From Symbiodinium natans (lineage: Eukaryota > Sar > Dinophyceae > Suessiales > Symbiodiniaceae), in contig CAJNDS010001025.1 of NCBI GenBank assembly GCA_905221605.1, forward strand, positions 1-40,817: 40,817 nucleotides of DNA, given 5' to 3'. Made by a program: the position numbers and the translations under genes. The notes beneath the pieces were generated by a model that worked only from the letters and a program-made list of their open reading frames with translations, had not been told where the DNA came from and ran no database searches. Positions 19,234 to 29,307 of the stretch are shown here, one piece after another (positions within the stretch are counted from its first letter, which is position 1; the number at the start of each line of letters is the position of its first letter).

Positions 19234-21300
19234 CAGAACTTAAAATAGCCACTGTCCTGGAAGGAAAAGACGAGCTGTTCACCGGCATTGAGCGTTCTGG
19301 ACTTGTCCTGCAAGATCTCATGGTCTGCAGAGGACGACACACTCAAAAACCCTAAGCCCTCTGAGATCTAATGTCTTTTTAGGGTTTGAGGTTTTAGGGT
19401 TTAGGTGTTGAGGGGTGTAGGGTGTAGGGGTCCTTAACCTTAAGCTGTAAACCCGCATGTTTCGAGCGTCAGGGCTTGAGGGCTCGCATCCGGGGCCCTG
19501 TCGTCCGAAAGCGGGACTTGGAGACAAAGCCCCCGCACCCTAAACCCTAAACCCTAAACCCAAAACCCAAAACCCAAAACCCTAAACCCTAAACCCTAAA
19601 CCCTAAACCCTAAACCCTAAACCCTAAACCCTAAACCCTAAGCCCTAGCCCTAAATCTGAAGGGATGTAGGGAGCGAGCCCCGGAAGGGGCCCTTATTCC
19701 TCCTACATAATTGTCCCATATTACGCACCTTGTGTAGTCCCTAAAAGCCCTAAGTCGCCCCTACATGACCCCTAAGGTCCCTTATAAGGGTCCCTCCTCT
19801 AGTCCCTTAAAATTGCCAAGCCAAGGGTTTCGAGCACCCGAGATCTTGAACTGCAAACCCGTGCGCCCTCACGATCCCCTATCTACAGGGTCTTGGGTTT
19901 AGGGAGTCTGCTATGTGCTCAGGCTTTCGGGCGTCAGGGTAACGCGTAAAACCCCAAATCCCGAAAACAACTCGGGGGCAAAGTCCAAAAATCTACCTTA
20001 CGCCAAAGCCAACACCCTAAGGCCCCAAACCCTTAAGTCCCGCTCCTTCGGCCCCTGCGGATGGACGTCCAGGCGGGCCTTCCAACCGCGAATGGCGGCC
20101 TGTAGCCTGGGCATTACCGTAGCGCAAACTCACTGCCATTCCTAAAATGCCTCTGCACCCCAGGCTTAAAGCCTACACCCTCAACCACAAGAACCCTAAA
20201 CTGTAAGCCCTACCTAAACCCTAAAATCCGAGAGAACCTCTACGGCCCAGCCCCTCAAAACCATAATCCCCCAGAGGGTCGGGAAAGCCAACCCTAAACC
20301 CCAAAATCTTAAAAACCGAAACCCGAAATCCCATGCCATAAAACTACCAAACCCCAATAATCCTAAACCCTAAACCCTAAACCCTAAACCCTAAACCCTA
20401 AACCCTAAACCCTAAACCCTAAACCCTAAACCCTAAACCCTAGAAGCAGCTACCTGAGGTGCTGGCTTCAAGACGGCCTGCCAGGGCGCTGGTTTGAGTG
20501 AGGGTTTTAGGGTTTAAGGTGTTTAAGGGTTTGAAGGGTTGGAGGTTTAAGGGTTTAAGGGGGTTTAGGGTTTAAGGGTTTAAGGGTTTGAGGTTTCAGG
20601 GTTTAAGGGGGTTTAAGGGGGTTTAAGGGGGTTGAAGGGTTTAAGGGTTTGAGGGTTGAAGGGTTGAAGGGTTTAAGGGTTTAAGGGTTTAAGGGTTTAA
20701 GGGTTTGAGGGTTTAAGGGCTTAAGGGTTTGAGGGTTTGAGGGTTTGAGGGTTTAAGGGTTTAAGGGTTTTGAGGTTCGGGGTTCAGGTTATACCCCTGC
20801 TACTTTGCGATGTTGTGAAGGCGCGAGGGTTTGGGATCTAGGGAGTTTGTGGGTTGTTACAGGGGTTTAAGGTTGACTAGGTTGCGCTGAAACCTAGGAT
20901 TTCAAAAAGGGTGCCCTTGTTTTCTTACAAGGGGTTCAGAACCCAAGCCCCCTCAAAAAAGGAATAAGGGTACCACCGGGCATCCTACTTGAGGGGCTTG
21001 GCAGGATGGCCACCCTTAAGATTCCTGAGCCCTTCCCCCTAAACCCTGAAACCGCAGTTTTGGGGTTTGGGGTCTTGGGGTTTGGGTTTTCGGGTTTGGG
21101 GCTTAGGGTTTTGGGGTTGGGTCGTGGGGCTTGTATAGGGTTTTGGCGGCGCTGGGGGTTTGGGCTTGGGCTTTACACAGCGCGGTGCAACGAAACCGGC
21201 ACTGAGCATGTTCGAACATCGACTACATGTGGGGAAGCTATTCTCCACAAAAGTTCGATACGGGGTAGAAGTTCTAGCTTCGCAGTCTGTCTGTCGCTTG
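19234..21300 (-). CDS. Minus-strand exon cluster (gene 3 or an adjacent gene)
   Basis: Exon candidates, 5' to 3': 21300-21179 (after TATATCCTTCAG: KRQTDCEARTSTPYRTFVEN, followed by FPTCSRCSNMLSAGFVAPRC with a CxxC pair), 20488-20454 (ALAGRLEASTS, donor CTCAG|GTAGCT), 20106-20031 (LQAAIRGWKARLDVHPQGPK, the first half resembling an IQ motif), 19497-19453 (GPGCEPSSPDARNMR) and 19324-19234 (HEILQDKSRTLNAGEQLVFS then FQDSGYFKFW). The 20106-20031 donor is AAGG|GTTTGGGG and the 19324-19234 donor is TG|GTTTGTAG, both telomere-like. The frames are G/C3-rich; flanking arrays are not coding. Adjacent exons do not all agree in phase, so exons are missing. No family assigned. Confidence 0.5.
19538..19645. 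repeat. Interstitial telomeric array (CCCTAAA)n
   Basis: About fifteen copies with a CCCAAAA sub-block. Intronic, upstream (coding strand) of exon 19497-19453. Confidence 0.9.
19660..19860. other. Non-coding intronic stretch
   Basis: Contains GGGGCCCTTATTCC near 19690 and AAGGTCCCTTATAAGGGTCCC near 19770-19795, resembling degraded foldback arms. No exon seen. Confidence 0.3.
20362..20445. repeat. Interstitial telomeric array (CCCTAAA)n
   Basis: Twelve copies on the donor side of the 35-nt exon 20488-20454. The G-rich array 20502-20785 flanks the acceptor side. Confidence 0.95.
20502..20785. repeat. Variant telomeric array (TTTAAGGG)n
   Basis: About 280 bp dominated by the octamer TTTAAGGG with TTTGAGGG variants, a variant almost absent elsewhere. 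On the coding strand it is the C-rich side before the acceptor of exon 20488-20454. Confidence 0.95.
20891..20987. mobile_element. MITE-like element, family D copy 1
   Basis: Shares CCTAGGAT...AAAAAGGGTGCCCTT near one end and GGAATAAGGG...GGGCATCCTA near the other with 23213-23318; about three quarters of aligned positions match by eye. The ends are inverted relative to each other (CCTAGGAT against ATCCTA). No ORF. Confidence 0.55.
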
Positions 21301-21328
21301 CTGAAGGATATACATCCTACAGCAAGAG

Positions 21329-21545
21329 CCCCAAACCCCAAACCCCAAACCCCAAACCCCAAACCCCAAACCCCAAACCCCAAACCCCAAACCCCAAACC
21401 ACAAACCCCAAACCCCAAACCCCAAACCCCAAACCCCAAACCCCAAACCCCAAACCCCAAACCCCAAACCCCAAACCCCAAACCCCAAACCCCAAACCCT
21501 AAACCCTAAACCCTAAACCCTAAACCCTAAAACCCTAAACCCCCA
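21329..21545. repeat. Variant telomeric array (CCCCAAA)n then (CCCTAAA)n
   Basis: About 24 CCCCAAA copies followed by six or seven CCCTAAA. The long repetitive PKPQTPN-type ORFs here are translations of the repeat. It lies upstream (coding strand) of exon 21300-21179. Confidence 0.95.
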
Positions 21546-21690
21546 AACCCGGAGCAGGCCTTGGAACCCTGAATGTTAAAAACCCTGGGAGCCCAAACCC
21601 TTAAAGGGGGTGAGGGTTCAGGGGGGCTGGCCCCATTTCTGATCCATAAGACCATTAAAATCCTAAACCCTACACCCCCCAAGCCCCAAC

Positions 21691-23566
21691 CTGCTGGCCT
21701 TCAACGTTGCCGGCGAAACTTTCTCCTGGCCCTTGCCGCCTCCTTTGGCTTTGGCCTTGCCTTTTGCCTTGGTTCAGCATAGTTTTAGGGATTGTAGGGC
21801 TTATGGATTGCTCGGGTTTGGGTTGAAAGGTTTGATTGGGTTCATAGGGCTTATTGTGGGGTATCACATTTAAAAGGTAGGTTCAGGGGTTAAGGTTTAG
21901 AGGGTTTCAAGGGTTCATAGGGTGTGTAGGGTTTATAGGGCAGAGGGTGTATATGGTTGATAGGGTCTACAAGGTTCATCAATTTTGAGGGTTTATGCAG
22001 GTTTAGGCTTTAGGGGAAAAAAAGCAGCCCTCTACAAAGACCCAATCCATATCACCCCTAAACCTCGAAAGCCCTTCATCCGAAATCTGAACCCAGACTT
22101 CACGAGAAGGCAGGCCGGTAGGCCCTGCCACCTCCAAAGCCAAAGCTCAAAAGCCTCCACGGCCCTAGCTCTATCTTATACCCGCCAGATCCCTAGGCCC
22201 TAAACCCTAAGCCCTAAGCCCTGAACCCAAAGCTTAGATGGAACAAAATACGCATGAAACCTGAGCTTTCACACAAAAACCACCAAACCCTTGAATGACT
22301 TGAATGCACCAAACACCTCAGGACCTAAGCCCAGACTCCACTAAACCCTAAGCTAGGGTTTAGGATTTAGGGTTTAGGGCCACCCTAATTAAACCCTAAA
22401 CCCCAAACCCGAAACACAGAAACCCCGAAACCCTAAGCCCTAAACCCTAAACTCGAGACCCCAAACCCCAAACCCCAAACCCAACCCCCCTCCCCCCCAA
22501 AGCATAAAACAAAACAGGTCTGCAGCTGCCCTGCCTTGGCCTTGGCGCCAGCCTTGGCCTTGGCCGCAGGCTCCGCGGACCTGGGCTGGGGTTTAGGGTT
22601 TAGGGTTTAGGGTTTGGGGTTTAGGGTTTAGGGTTTAGGGTTGAGGGTTGACGAGCGCCTAAGTGACCATGAACCCCAAGCCCCAAAGCCCATCCTAAAT
22701 CCCCGGAAGCCCCTAAACCTAACTTGTAAATTGGGATGTTCCCCTTATACCAACAGTCCTGAATAGGGTATCATCCCTACGAAGGACTGTTTGTATAAGC
22801 TTGTAAACCCCCAAAACCCCCTTTAAACCCTGAGCCCCAAAGCAACAGTATCGGCCAAAGAGCTCAGCGGCGCCCTTTCCTGCTGCTGCAGCCTTTCCCG
22901 CAGCTGCGTTCTTGGGCGGTCCAGCCTGCGTCAGGGCTGCCTTTCTGCAAGAGATTATCTGCCCCCTACATCCTCGAAGACAGATAGGGTATTTCCCAAG
23001 ATAGGGGTACCCCTTTTATTGCCCAAATAGTATAGAGTTCCCGGAAGGGACCCCAAGACTGAAATTCTTGGGTCTCGTGTAGGTGTCAGCAAATGGCTCC
23101 AAGTTGGGAAGCTTCCCTTGCTTTGGGTGTGCAAGCTGTGGCTCGTGCAGCTCTAAGCCCTCGGTCGGCAGTCTCCTCTTAAGGCTCCAGAACAGAGGAC
23201 CTACAGCTAGGTTGCCCAGTATACCTAGGATTAAAAAGGGTGCCCTTTTTTGCTTAAAGGGGCTTATAGGGGAACCTAGAGCTCCCAAAAGGGAATAAGG
23301 GCACTACTGGGCATCCTAGACAGGGAAGCGCCGCGTGAAAGAGGACACAGGTTCGAGCCCAAATTTGGGGACATCGAAGGTCCTCTGCGTGGTGAACAGA
23401 ATTCTCGGGGTTTTGTGTGCACTTGGGGTTTAGGGTTTAGGGTTTAGGGTTTAGGGAGGGGGGGGTAAACTTGAGGGATGCTCTTCAAGATTTACTGGCA
23501 CCGGCTCTTTACTCTGCCGGATTCAATGCGATTGTGGGCGTAGGAGTGCCCGGGCGAGGAGAAGAG
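21691..23566 (-). CDS. Minus-strand exon cluster with Lys/Ala-rich exons
   Basis: Exon candidates, 5' to 3': 23566-23513 (LFSSPGHSYAHNRIESGR, donor AGA|GTAAAG), 23384-23349 (RTFDVPKFGLEP), 23177-23060 (RRLPTEGLELHEPQLAHPKQ, then KLPNLEPFADTYTRPKNF), 22944-22847 (KAALTQAGPPKNAAAGKAAA), 22580-22516 (SAEPAAKAKAGAKAKAGQLQ) and 21767-21691 (AKGKAKAKGGGKGQEKVSPA). The first three join in phase 0 without a stop. The last three give a Lys/Ala-rich, low-complexity tail like that of gene 1, typical of nucleic-acid-binding or linker-histone-like tails. No stop codon is assigned, so this could be the tail of its own gene or the middle of a longer one. Confidence 0.5.
22735..22800. mobile_element. MITE-like foldback element, family A (short copy)
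   Basis: GATGTTCCCCTTATAC then AACAGTCCT, with the inverted partner AGGACTGTT...GTATAAG across a 21-bp loop. The stem at 22744-22799 is about 17 bp. It shares arm sequence with the longer copy at 5004-5113. Confidence 0.6.
22980..23056. other. Non-coding intronic stretch with degraded foldback-like sequence
   Basis: Between exons 23177-23060 and 22944-22847. Contains GATAGGGGTACCCCTTTTATT and GTTCCCGGAAGGGACCCC, resembling eroded arms of the family D elements. No exon found. Confidence 0.3.
23213..23318. mobile_element. MITE-like element, family D copy 2
   Basis: A 106-bp unit with inverted ends (TGCCCAGTATACCTAGGAT against GGGCATCCTAGA), related to 20891-20987 and, partly, to 23825-23915. 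It makes up most of the 171-bp intron between exons 23384-23349 and 23177-23060, so it may have created that intron. Confidence 0.55.
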
Positions 23567-23824
23567 CTGACGCAAAATCGAACAACCTCACGCCGCGATG
23601 GAGAACCAAAGGCTCAACCACGAGCCGTTAAAACCCTTATAGACTTCGAAACCTAGACCAACGTTAGCGCCCCCAAAACCCTAGAACCCGAAAAGCCCTA
23701 AACACCAAAAGACCAACAGAAGCCCCAAAACCCTAACGCCCCTAAACCCTGACCCCTAAACTCCAAAACGAATGAGGAGTCTCAAAGGCCCTGCCTAGAC
23801 CCAAGAGCAACCAAGGAAAACGAA

Positions 23825-23915
23825 AGGTGCCATTTTTCAGCTTAAAGGGGTTTATAAGGCAACCCAAACACCCAAATAAAGGGAATAAGGAGCCGCTCTG
23901 GGTACCCTAAACCCT
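23825..23915. mobile_element. MITE-like element, family D, diverged fragment
   Basis: Shares AAGGTGCC...GCTTAAAGGGG...TATA and AAAGGGAATAAGG...CTGGG with 23213-23318, but has lost the clear inverted ends. Confidence 0.4.
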
Positions 23916-23975
23916 AAACCCTAAACCCTAAACCCCCCTAAACCCTAAACCCTAAACCCTAAACCCTAAACCCTA
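23903..23975. repeat. Interstitial telomeric array (CCCTAAA)n
   Basis: Nine or so copies on the donor side of exon 24069-24028. The TTTAGGG array 24078-24245 lies on its acceptor side. Confidence 0.9.
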
Positions 23976-24027
23976 GGAATAAGGGCCTACTGTGGGCCCT
24001 AGCTGCAGTCATGGCCTGGCCTTGTAC

Positions 24028-24574
24028 CGCGCCAGCAGTGGCGAAGATGCGAGGACCAAGCCGACCTTGCTCGAATTGGGTTTAGGGTTTAGGGTTTAGG
24101 GTTTAGGGTTTAGGGTTTAGGGTTTAGGGCTTAGGGTTTAGGGTTTAGGGTTTAGGGTTTAGGGTTTAGGGTTTGGGGTTTGGGGTTTAGGGTTTAGGGT
24201 TGAGGGTTGAGGGTTGAGGGTTCAGGGTTCAGGGTTTAGGGTTTAACCCTAAACCCTCACCCCTGAACCCTAAACCCTAAACCAAGCAAAAGCCCTAAAG
24301 CCTACGTGCTCCTAAGCCCACCAACCCCTAAACCCCAAACCCGAAACCCTACTGAGCCCTGACTCTGGGCCATGGGCCGTCGCCAACGCGAGCCATGTGG
24401 GGACCTGGTTTCGGGTTCATGTAGGGCTTGAGGTTTGGGGTTTTGGGGTTTGGGGTTTGGGTTGGTTCAGGGACTTTGAAGAAGGCTTTCAGGGCTCGAC
24501 AGGTTGTTGAGTCGATTTTGTTTTTATTTTTTTTTGGGGGGGGGGGGGGGGGGGGGGGGTGGGGGGGGGGGGGT

Positions 24575-24607
<33 letters not shown>

Positions 24608-25694
24608 GGGGGGGGGGGGAGGGGGGGGGGGGTGGGGGGGGGGGGGGGGTGGGGGGGGGGGGGGGGAGGGGGGGGGGGGGAGGAGGGGGGGTTTTAGGGC
24701 GCCTACGGGTGTTTAGGGGTTTGGGGTTCAGGGTTCGTATCATATAGTTCGGCAAGGTTTACAACACCCCCGAGGTTTTTGCACGTTTCAAGGTCCTCAG
24801 GCGGGGGGGGGTAAGAACGGCCATTCACATGGCCCGACCTTGCCCAACATGGGTATTTACAGTGTTTCTGTGCCAAGGATGCTTGACGTCAATGGAAAAA
24901 TGCACGCGGTTACAAGCAAAACGCAGGTGTTTGCAGCATTTTTGATGATACAACATATTTTGCCTCTGTGCACGCATTTTGGCCTGCTTGTACAACATAG
25001 GCATAGGAACGCAGCGCGCAGTGCTTCGCCCGAGAAAAGCATCGCACTTCGCAAGTGTCGAAAGCATCGCTGTGCAAGGGATCACGAAAAGCCTGGTGGC
25101 TGTGGTGGACTGTCAAGATAGACAAGACAGGTCCAGCGGCAGCGACGGGCAAACACCTCGAGTTTTGCATGCTTTCCCACATCAAACTTCAGATGGCGCG
25201 CAAACACGCGGGGCCGCAATGTGTGGCGTTACCTTTTGGGTTCACTTAGGACTGAGGATGTGGGGCTTCAAGGGGCCTTACATGGCATTTGGTTCTTTTT
25301 ACCTGTTGTTTTTTGGGTTTACGGTGAAGGCTTGTGGGCCTTCTGGTCTGGAGGGGTTTTCGGGGGCTCAACTGACAACCCGGCCCTGCTCCCTTGACCC
25401 ACTCACAACCCAAGACTGAACCCTAACCCCGAAACCCTACACCCTCAACTCTGAACCCTAAACCCTAAACCCTACACCCTCAACTCTGAACTCTAAACCC
25501 TCAACTCCGAACCCTAAACCCTAAACCCTAAACCCTAAACCCTAAACCCTAAACCCTAAACCCTAAACCCTAAACCCTAAACCCTAAACCCTAAACCCCA
25601 AACCTAAACCCTAAACCCTAAACCCTAAGCCAAAGCCCTGAACCGGGGTCCAAGCAACGCCGCCGCTCGGCTCAGCTGCGGCTGCCTCCGCAGC
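24028..25694 (-). CDS. Minus-strand exon cluster including one 139-nt exon
   Basis: Exon candidates, 5' to 3': 25694-25644 (AAEAAAAEPSGGVAWTP, donor CCG|GTTCAGGG), 25347-25323 (25 nt, acceptor CCCCTCCAG, donor C|GTAAAC), 25251-25233 (19 nt, donor AAAAG|GTAACG), 25186-25048 (LMWESMQNSRCLPVAAAGP, then HSHQAFRDPLHSDAFDTCE) and 24069-24028 (QGRLGPRIFATAGA, donor GCG|GTACAAGG). The 25347, 25251 and 25186 exons join in phase (0, 1, 2). This is the longest part of the minus-strand region without telomeric arrays (about 24.73-25.40 kb); other frames are also open there, which weakens the call. No family recognised. Confidence 0.42.
24078..24245. repeat. Interstitial telomeric array (TTTAGGG)n meeting CCCTAAA
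   Basis: About twenty TTTAGGG with TTTGGGG, TTGAGGG and TTCAGGG variants. At about 24241-24285 it turns directly into CCCTAAA copies, a head-to-head junction with almost no spacer. Confidence 0.9.
24536..24690. repeat. Long poly-G tract with scattered T and A
   Basis: About 155 bp of G with single T or A interruptions, preceded by T-rich sequence. Glycine- or proline-rich ORFs across it are artefacts. On the transcribed strand it is a C-rich tract. Confidence 0.85.
25405..25635. repeat. Interstitial telomeric array (CCCTAAA)n
   Basis: About 25 copies, degenerate at the left (CCCTCAACTCTGAA variants) and perfect from about 25510. It ends just before the donor of exon 25694-25644. Confidence 0.95.
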
Positions 25695-25717
25695 CTGGTG
25701 TCGAAAGGAGGCTTAAA

Positions 25718-26045
25718 AGGTTTAGGGTTTAGGGTTTAGGGTTTAGGGTTTAGGGTTGGGGTTTAGGGTTTAGGGTTTAGGGTTTAGGGTTTAGGGTTTA
25801 GGGTTTAGGGTTTAGGGTTTAGGGTTTAGGGTTTAGGGTTTAGGGTTTAGGGTTTAGGGGGTTTAGGGTTTAAGGTTTAGGGTTTAGGGTTTAGGGTTTT
25901 TAGGGGTTTAGGGGGTTAAGGGTTTAGGGTTTAGGGTTTGGGGTTTGGGGTTGAGGTTGAGGGTTTCGGGTTTAGGGCTTAGGGTTTAGGAGTTAGAGTT
26001 TTGGCGTTTAGGGTTTAGGGTTTGGCGTGGGCGGTTTAGGGATTA
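25718..26045. repeat. Long interstitial telomeric array (TTTAGGG)n
   Basis: More than 35 TTTAGGG copies, degenerate after about 25860. It lies on the acceptor side of exon 25694-25644, so that 51-nt exon is embedded between some 230 and 330 bp of oppositely oriented telomeric repeats. Confidence 0.95.
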
Positions 26046-26182
26046 AGGGCTGAAAGTTGGATGTTTCCAGGTGTATAAGTTTCTGATCATCAGGATGCTC
26101 GGGGGGAGCGGGGGCTCCGCTATGAAGCGTCTTTTTGTCAAGCACCTGCGGGGCTCAGCCGTGGCCTAAACCCACAACCCAC

Positions 26183-28608
26183 TATGTGGCAGCTGGTTTC
26201 AGGGCGCAGCCTTCTGTGTCCGCAGCTAACGTCAACACCGCTCAACTTGCGGACGCATGAACGACACGCGCATGTAGAGAGCCACTCGGGGTGCCCAGCA
26301 TTCAGGGCTCGAGGGTTCGGGTTTTTGTGGGTTTGGGGTTTTGGGGTTTCGGATTGAGGGTTTGGAGCCCGTGTCTTGGGGACGTGCCTTAGAACAGAGA
26401 CATCGAAAAACCGCGTGGAGTTTGCACGCAACGAACGCCGATCCTGAATATGACTGTTCTACATCCGGAGGAGGCTCGGGGTTGCCTTTGCGGTTAGTGT
26501 TTAGGGTTTAGGGCTTAGGGTTTAGGATTTAGGGTCTAGGGGTTTTCATTTTAGTTTCTTTTCGGGATTCGCCAGGGGGACGAGTTTAGGGGTCTACGCT
26601 TAGGGTTTCGTTAGGGTTTAGGCATTTTCCAAGGATGGACTGAGAGCTTCTACCCATAAGAATCAACCACGCCCCCGCGAATACCTGATAAGCATACACC
26701 ACGAGACTGCAGCCTGTAAGGGCAAAGCATCGCGCGGTCTGGGAAGCATACCCCCGGCTCTTGAACAACTCCGAAAGCCTAAACCTTACAGAGCCCCTAT
26801 TAAAAGCCCTAAACCCTAAGCCCTAAAAGAGCCGTAAAAAACACGAATGCTGGTGCCTCCTTCTGGTTCTCGGCAGTCTTTGCCTTGAACTCCAGCTCGT
26901 CAATCTGCTTCTGGTCCTCGGGATATCCGGGGTTTAGGGCTTAGGGTTTAATTAGGGTTTGGGGTTTAGGGTCTGGGGTTTAGGGCTTAGGGCTTAGGGT
27001 TGCTTGAGCAAAGACAGGTTTAGATTGAACCCTAAACCCCGAATTCTAAAGGGACGACACGCTTGGCCAGGCCAATGGCCCCAAGAGGGTTTGGGGATTA
27101 GGGTCTACGACACACATCTTGCGCTCGTTCAAGGCTTGGGGCTGTGAACTTCCTCCCCCCCAAACCCAAAACCTCTAACTCTCTCCAAAGCTGGGCTTTG
27201 CCGTTTAGGGTGTATTCAACTTTTCGGTGTCTTGGGTTTATGATGCACGAGGACTGAAACCCCAAACCCGAAACCCTTAAGGCCTTGCTCGAAAGGGCCG
27301 CCGAAGCTCAATGGCTTAGGGGTTCCCAGGTGCAACGCAATAAGCCAGCCACCAGCGCCCCGCCCTAGGCCTCTACCCCCTGAACAGCCTAAGCACCAAA
27401 CACCCTAAACCCACTAAGCCCTCAAACCTTCAAACCCGAAGTCAAGTACATCATGACTACAAAGCCCTGAAACCCAAAAGCCTGAAGTCCTAGCCCTAAT
27501 CCCTAAACCCTAAACCCTTAACCCCAAACCCAAACCCCGAACCCTAAACCCCAAACCCCAAACCCCAAACCCCAAACCCTAAACTGCGCCTTCTGCACCT
27601 GGTCCTGGAGTTCCTTGATCTCTTCGTCCTGGAATTGGAATTGGGAGCTGGAGCAGGCTTGAGGGTTTTAGGGTTTAGGGTTTAGGGGTTAGGGTTTAGG
27701 GTTTGGGGTTTAGGGGTTCAGGGTTTTAGGGGTTTAGGGTTTAGGGGCTTAGAGTTTTAGGGTTTGGGGTTTAGGGGTTTAGGGTTTTAGGGTTTAGGGG
27801 CTTAGGGTTTTTTAGGGGTTTAGGGTTAAGGAGTTTAGGGGTTTAGGAATTAGGGTTTAGGGTTTAGGGTTTAGGGGCTTAGGGTTTAGGGGCTTAGGGG
27901 TTTAGGGGTTTGAGGTTTAGGGTTTAGGGGGGTTGAGGGTCTTTTTTCGGGTTTAGGGTTAGAACGGGGTTTATAGAGTTTAGGGTGTATAGGTTTTAGG
28001 GCTCAGGAGTAAGGATCTAGATTCCATACGGCTTAGAGGGTTTCAAGGTTTAGTTTTAGAGGGTCTAGGGTCTTGCACTGGATTTTGGGTCTTTAGGGCT
28101 TAGTGTTTAGGATCCATAGGGGGTTTAGATGTTTTAGGGTCTGTAGGGAGAGGGATTGCGGCTGTCAGATGGCTGAGGGCTTCTAGCTGAGGACTTTTGA
28201 AGGCTTGGGGGTGCAGGCTTGAGTGTATAAGGCTCAGGGGACTCTAGGCCCGAAACCCTAAACCCTAAACCTAAACCCTAAACCCTAAACCCTAAACCCT
28301 AAACCCTAAACCCTAAACCCTAAACCCTAAACCCTAAACCCCAAACCCCAAAGCCTGTGAGGGCGTCGGGTGGTTGAGGGATGCTTTTGGGAGGACTCTA
28401 CAAAGTCAGGGCTTAGGGTTTAGGGGTGAATAGGCTTGGATTCGGTCAGGGATTGTGTAAGCCGTGCCTGTGCTTTCCAAATACCAACAACATTCAAAGG
28501 CAAATGAAGCCCAGGTGCGCTATACCTAAACCCGAAACCCAAAACCCCAGCGTAAGTTGGAAGGTACCAGCCGGCCTTAACTTCCTCAGCTGCGTCGTCC
28601 TCTGGCTC
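26183..28608 (-). CDS. Minus-strand exon cluster with coiled-coil-like exons
   Basis: Exon candidates, 5' to 3': 28608-28568 (EPEDDAAEEVKAG, acidic, donor TG|GTACCT), 27628-27585 (DEEIKELQDQVQKAQ, donor CA|GTTTAGGGTTTGGGG), 27314-27275 (PLSFGGPFEQGLKG), 26916-26845 (DQKQIDELEFKAKTAENQKE), 26284-26247 (ALYMRVSFMRPQ or another frame) and 26213-26183. The 27628 and 26916 exons read as amphipathic coiled coil. The 27628-27585 donor is formed by the telomere repeat itself. I could not place a start codon: the plus-strand gene begins at 28710, just beyond the first exon here, so missing 5' exons or a distant start are implied. Confidence 0.45.
27485..27586. repeat. Telomeric array (CCCTAAA/CCCCAAA)n at a donor site
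   Basis: CCCTAAA and CCCCAAA copies that end exactly at the exon boundary 27585. On the coding strand the exon ends GCGCA and the intron begins GTTTAGGGTTTGGGG. Confidence 0.9.
27660..27970. repeat. Degenerate telomeric array (TTTAGGGG/TTTAGGG)n
   Basis: About 300 bp of TTTAGGG and TTTAGGGG variants on the acceptor side of exon 27628-27585. Confidence 0.9.
28252..28350. repeat. Interstitial telomeric array (CCCTAAA)n
   Basis: About thirteen near-perfect copies ending in two CCCCAAA. Intronic between exons 28608-28568 and 27628-27585. Confidence 0.95.
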
Positions 28609-28709
28609 CTGCTGTGGGGCTCAGGGTTGAACCCTACTTTCGAACTCTCCACGCCTCCCCTCTGCCCTCCCCGAACCCCAAGGAGGCTTTGGGGTTTAGG
28701 CTTCGGGCC

Positions 28710-29270
28710 ATGTTCAGTTTAGCCGAAAAATACCCCTTTGAGGGGAGGTTCACAAGTTGCCTACATCATGTCATGGGGACCCAACTTTCAGCAGGTAACG
28801 CAAAGCCCCTTAGGTCTCTTAGTACTCAGACAACCATCATGCCTCGTATGTGTCCACTGCAGTCTTCCGGGTGGGCTCGCAGAAATAATGACGAGCATCC
28901 AAGCAAAACGCACGGTGAGAGAACAGGGAGGGGAGAGAGATGAAGAGATGAAAAGCAGAGGGTTAAGGGTTTCGGGGCTAGGGTTAGCAAGTTGGTGTGC
29001 TCACGGCGCACGCCTTACAAATTACAAACCCACTAAGCTCTGAATTGCCACGGCAACCCTGTTTGCAGTCTTCGACGCCTGCTCCCTTGGTTGGCCCCCT
29101 TATCCTCCGTCCTTTGGTTCAGCAGTGCCCGACATGCTCATACTTCACATGGACGAAAGGAGGGACCGTTTCCTCGCCTAGCATCCCTGACAATTTCGGG
29201 CTTCTTATGTATAGGGTGACTATGTGAGGAATGTGTGTACATATCTGTCTAAAATATGTATATATTTCTG

Positions 29271-29307
<37 letters not shown>

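Noticed and set aside
21006-21516. Long ORFs with (PKPQTPN)n and (GFGVWGL)n proteins
   Set aside because: They are translations of the CCCCAAA/TTTGGGG array on both strands; the repeat has no stops in several frames. Only the 21300-21179 part has exon character.
24428-24755. Glycine-rich ORFs at 24.4-24.8 kb
   Set aside because: Homopolymer artefacts in all frames.
24979-25419. 146-codon plus-strand ORF
   Set aside because: It overlaps a region where the minus strand has phased splice-bounded exons; it has no splice or start context and no recognisable domain. Not excluded, but less supported.
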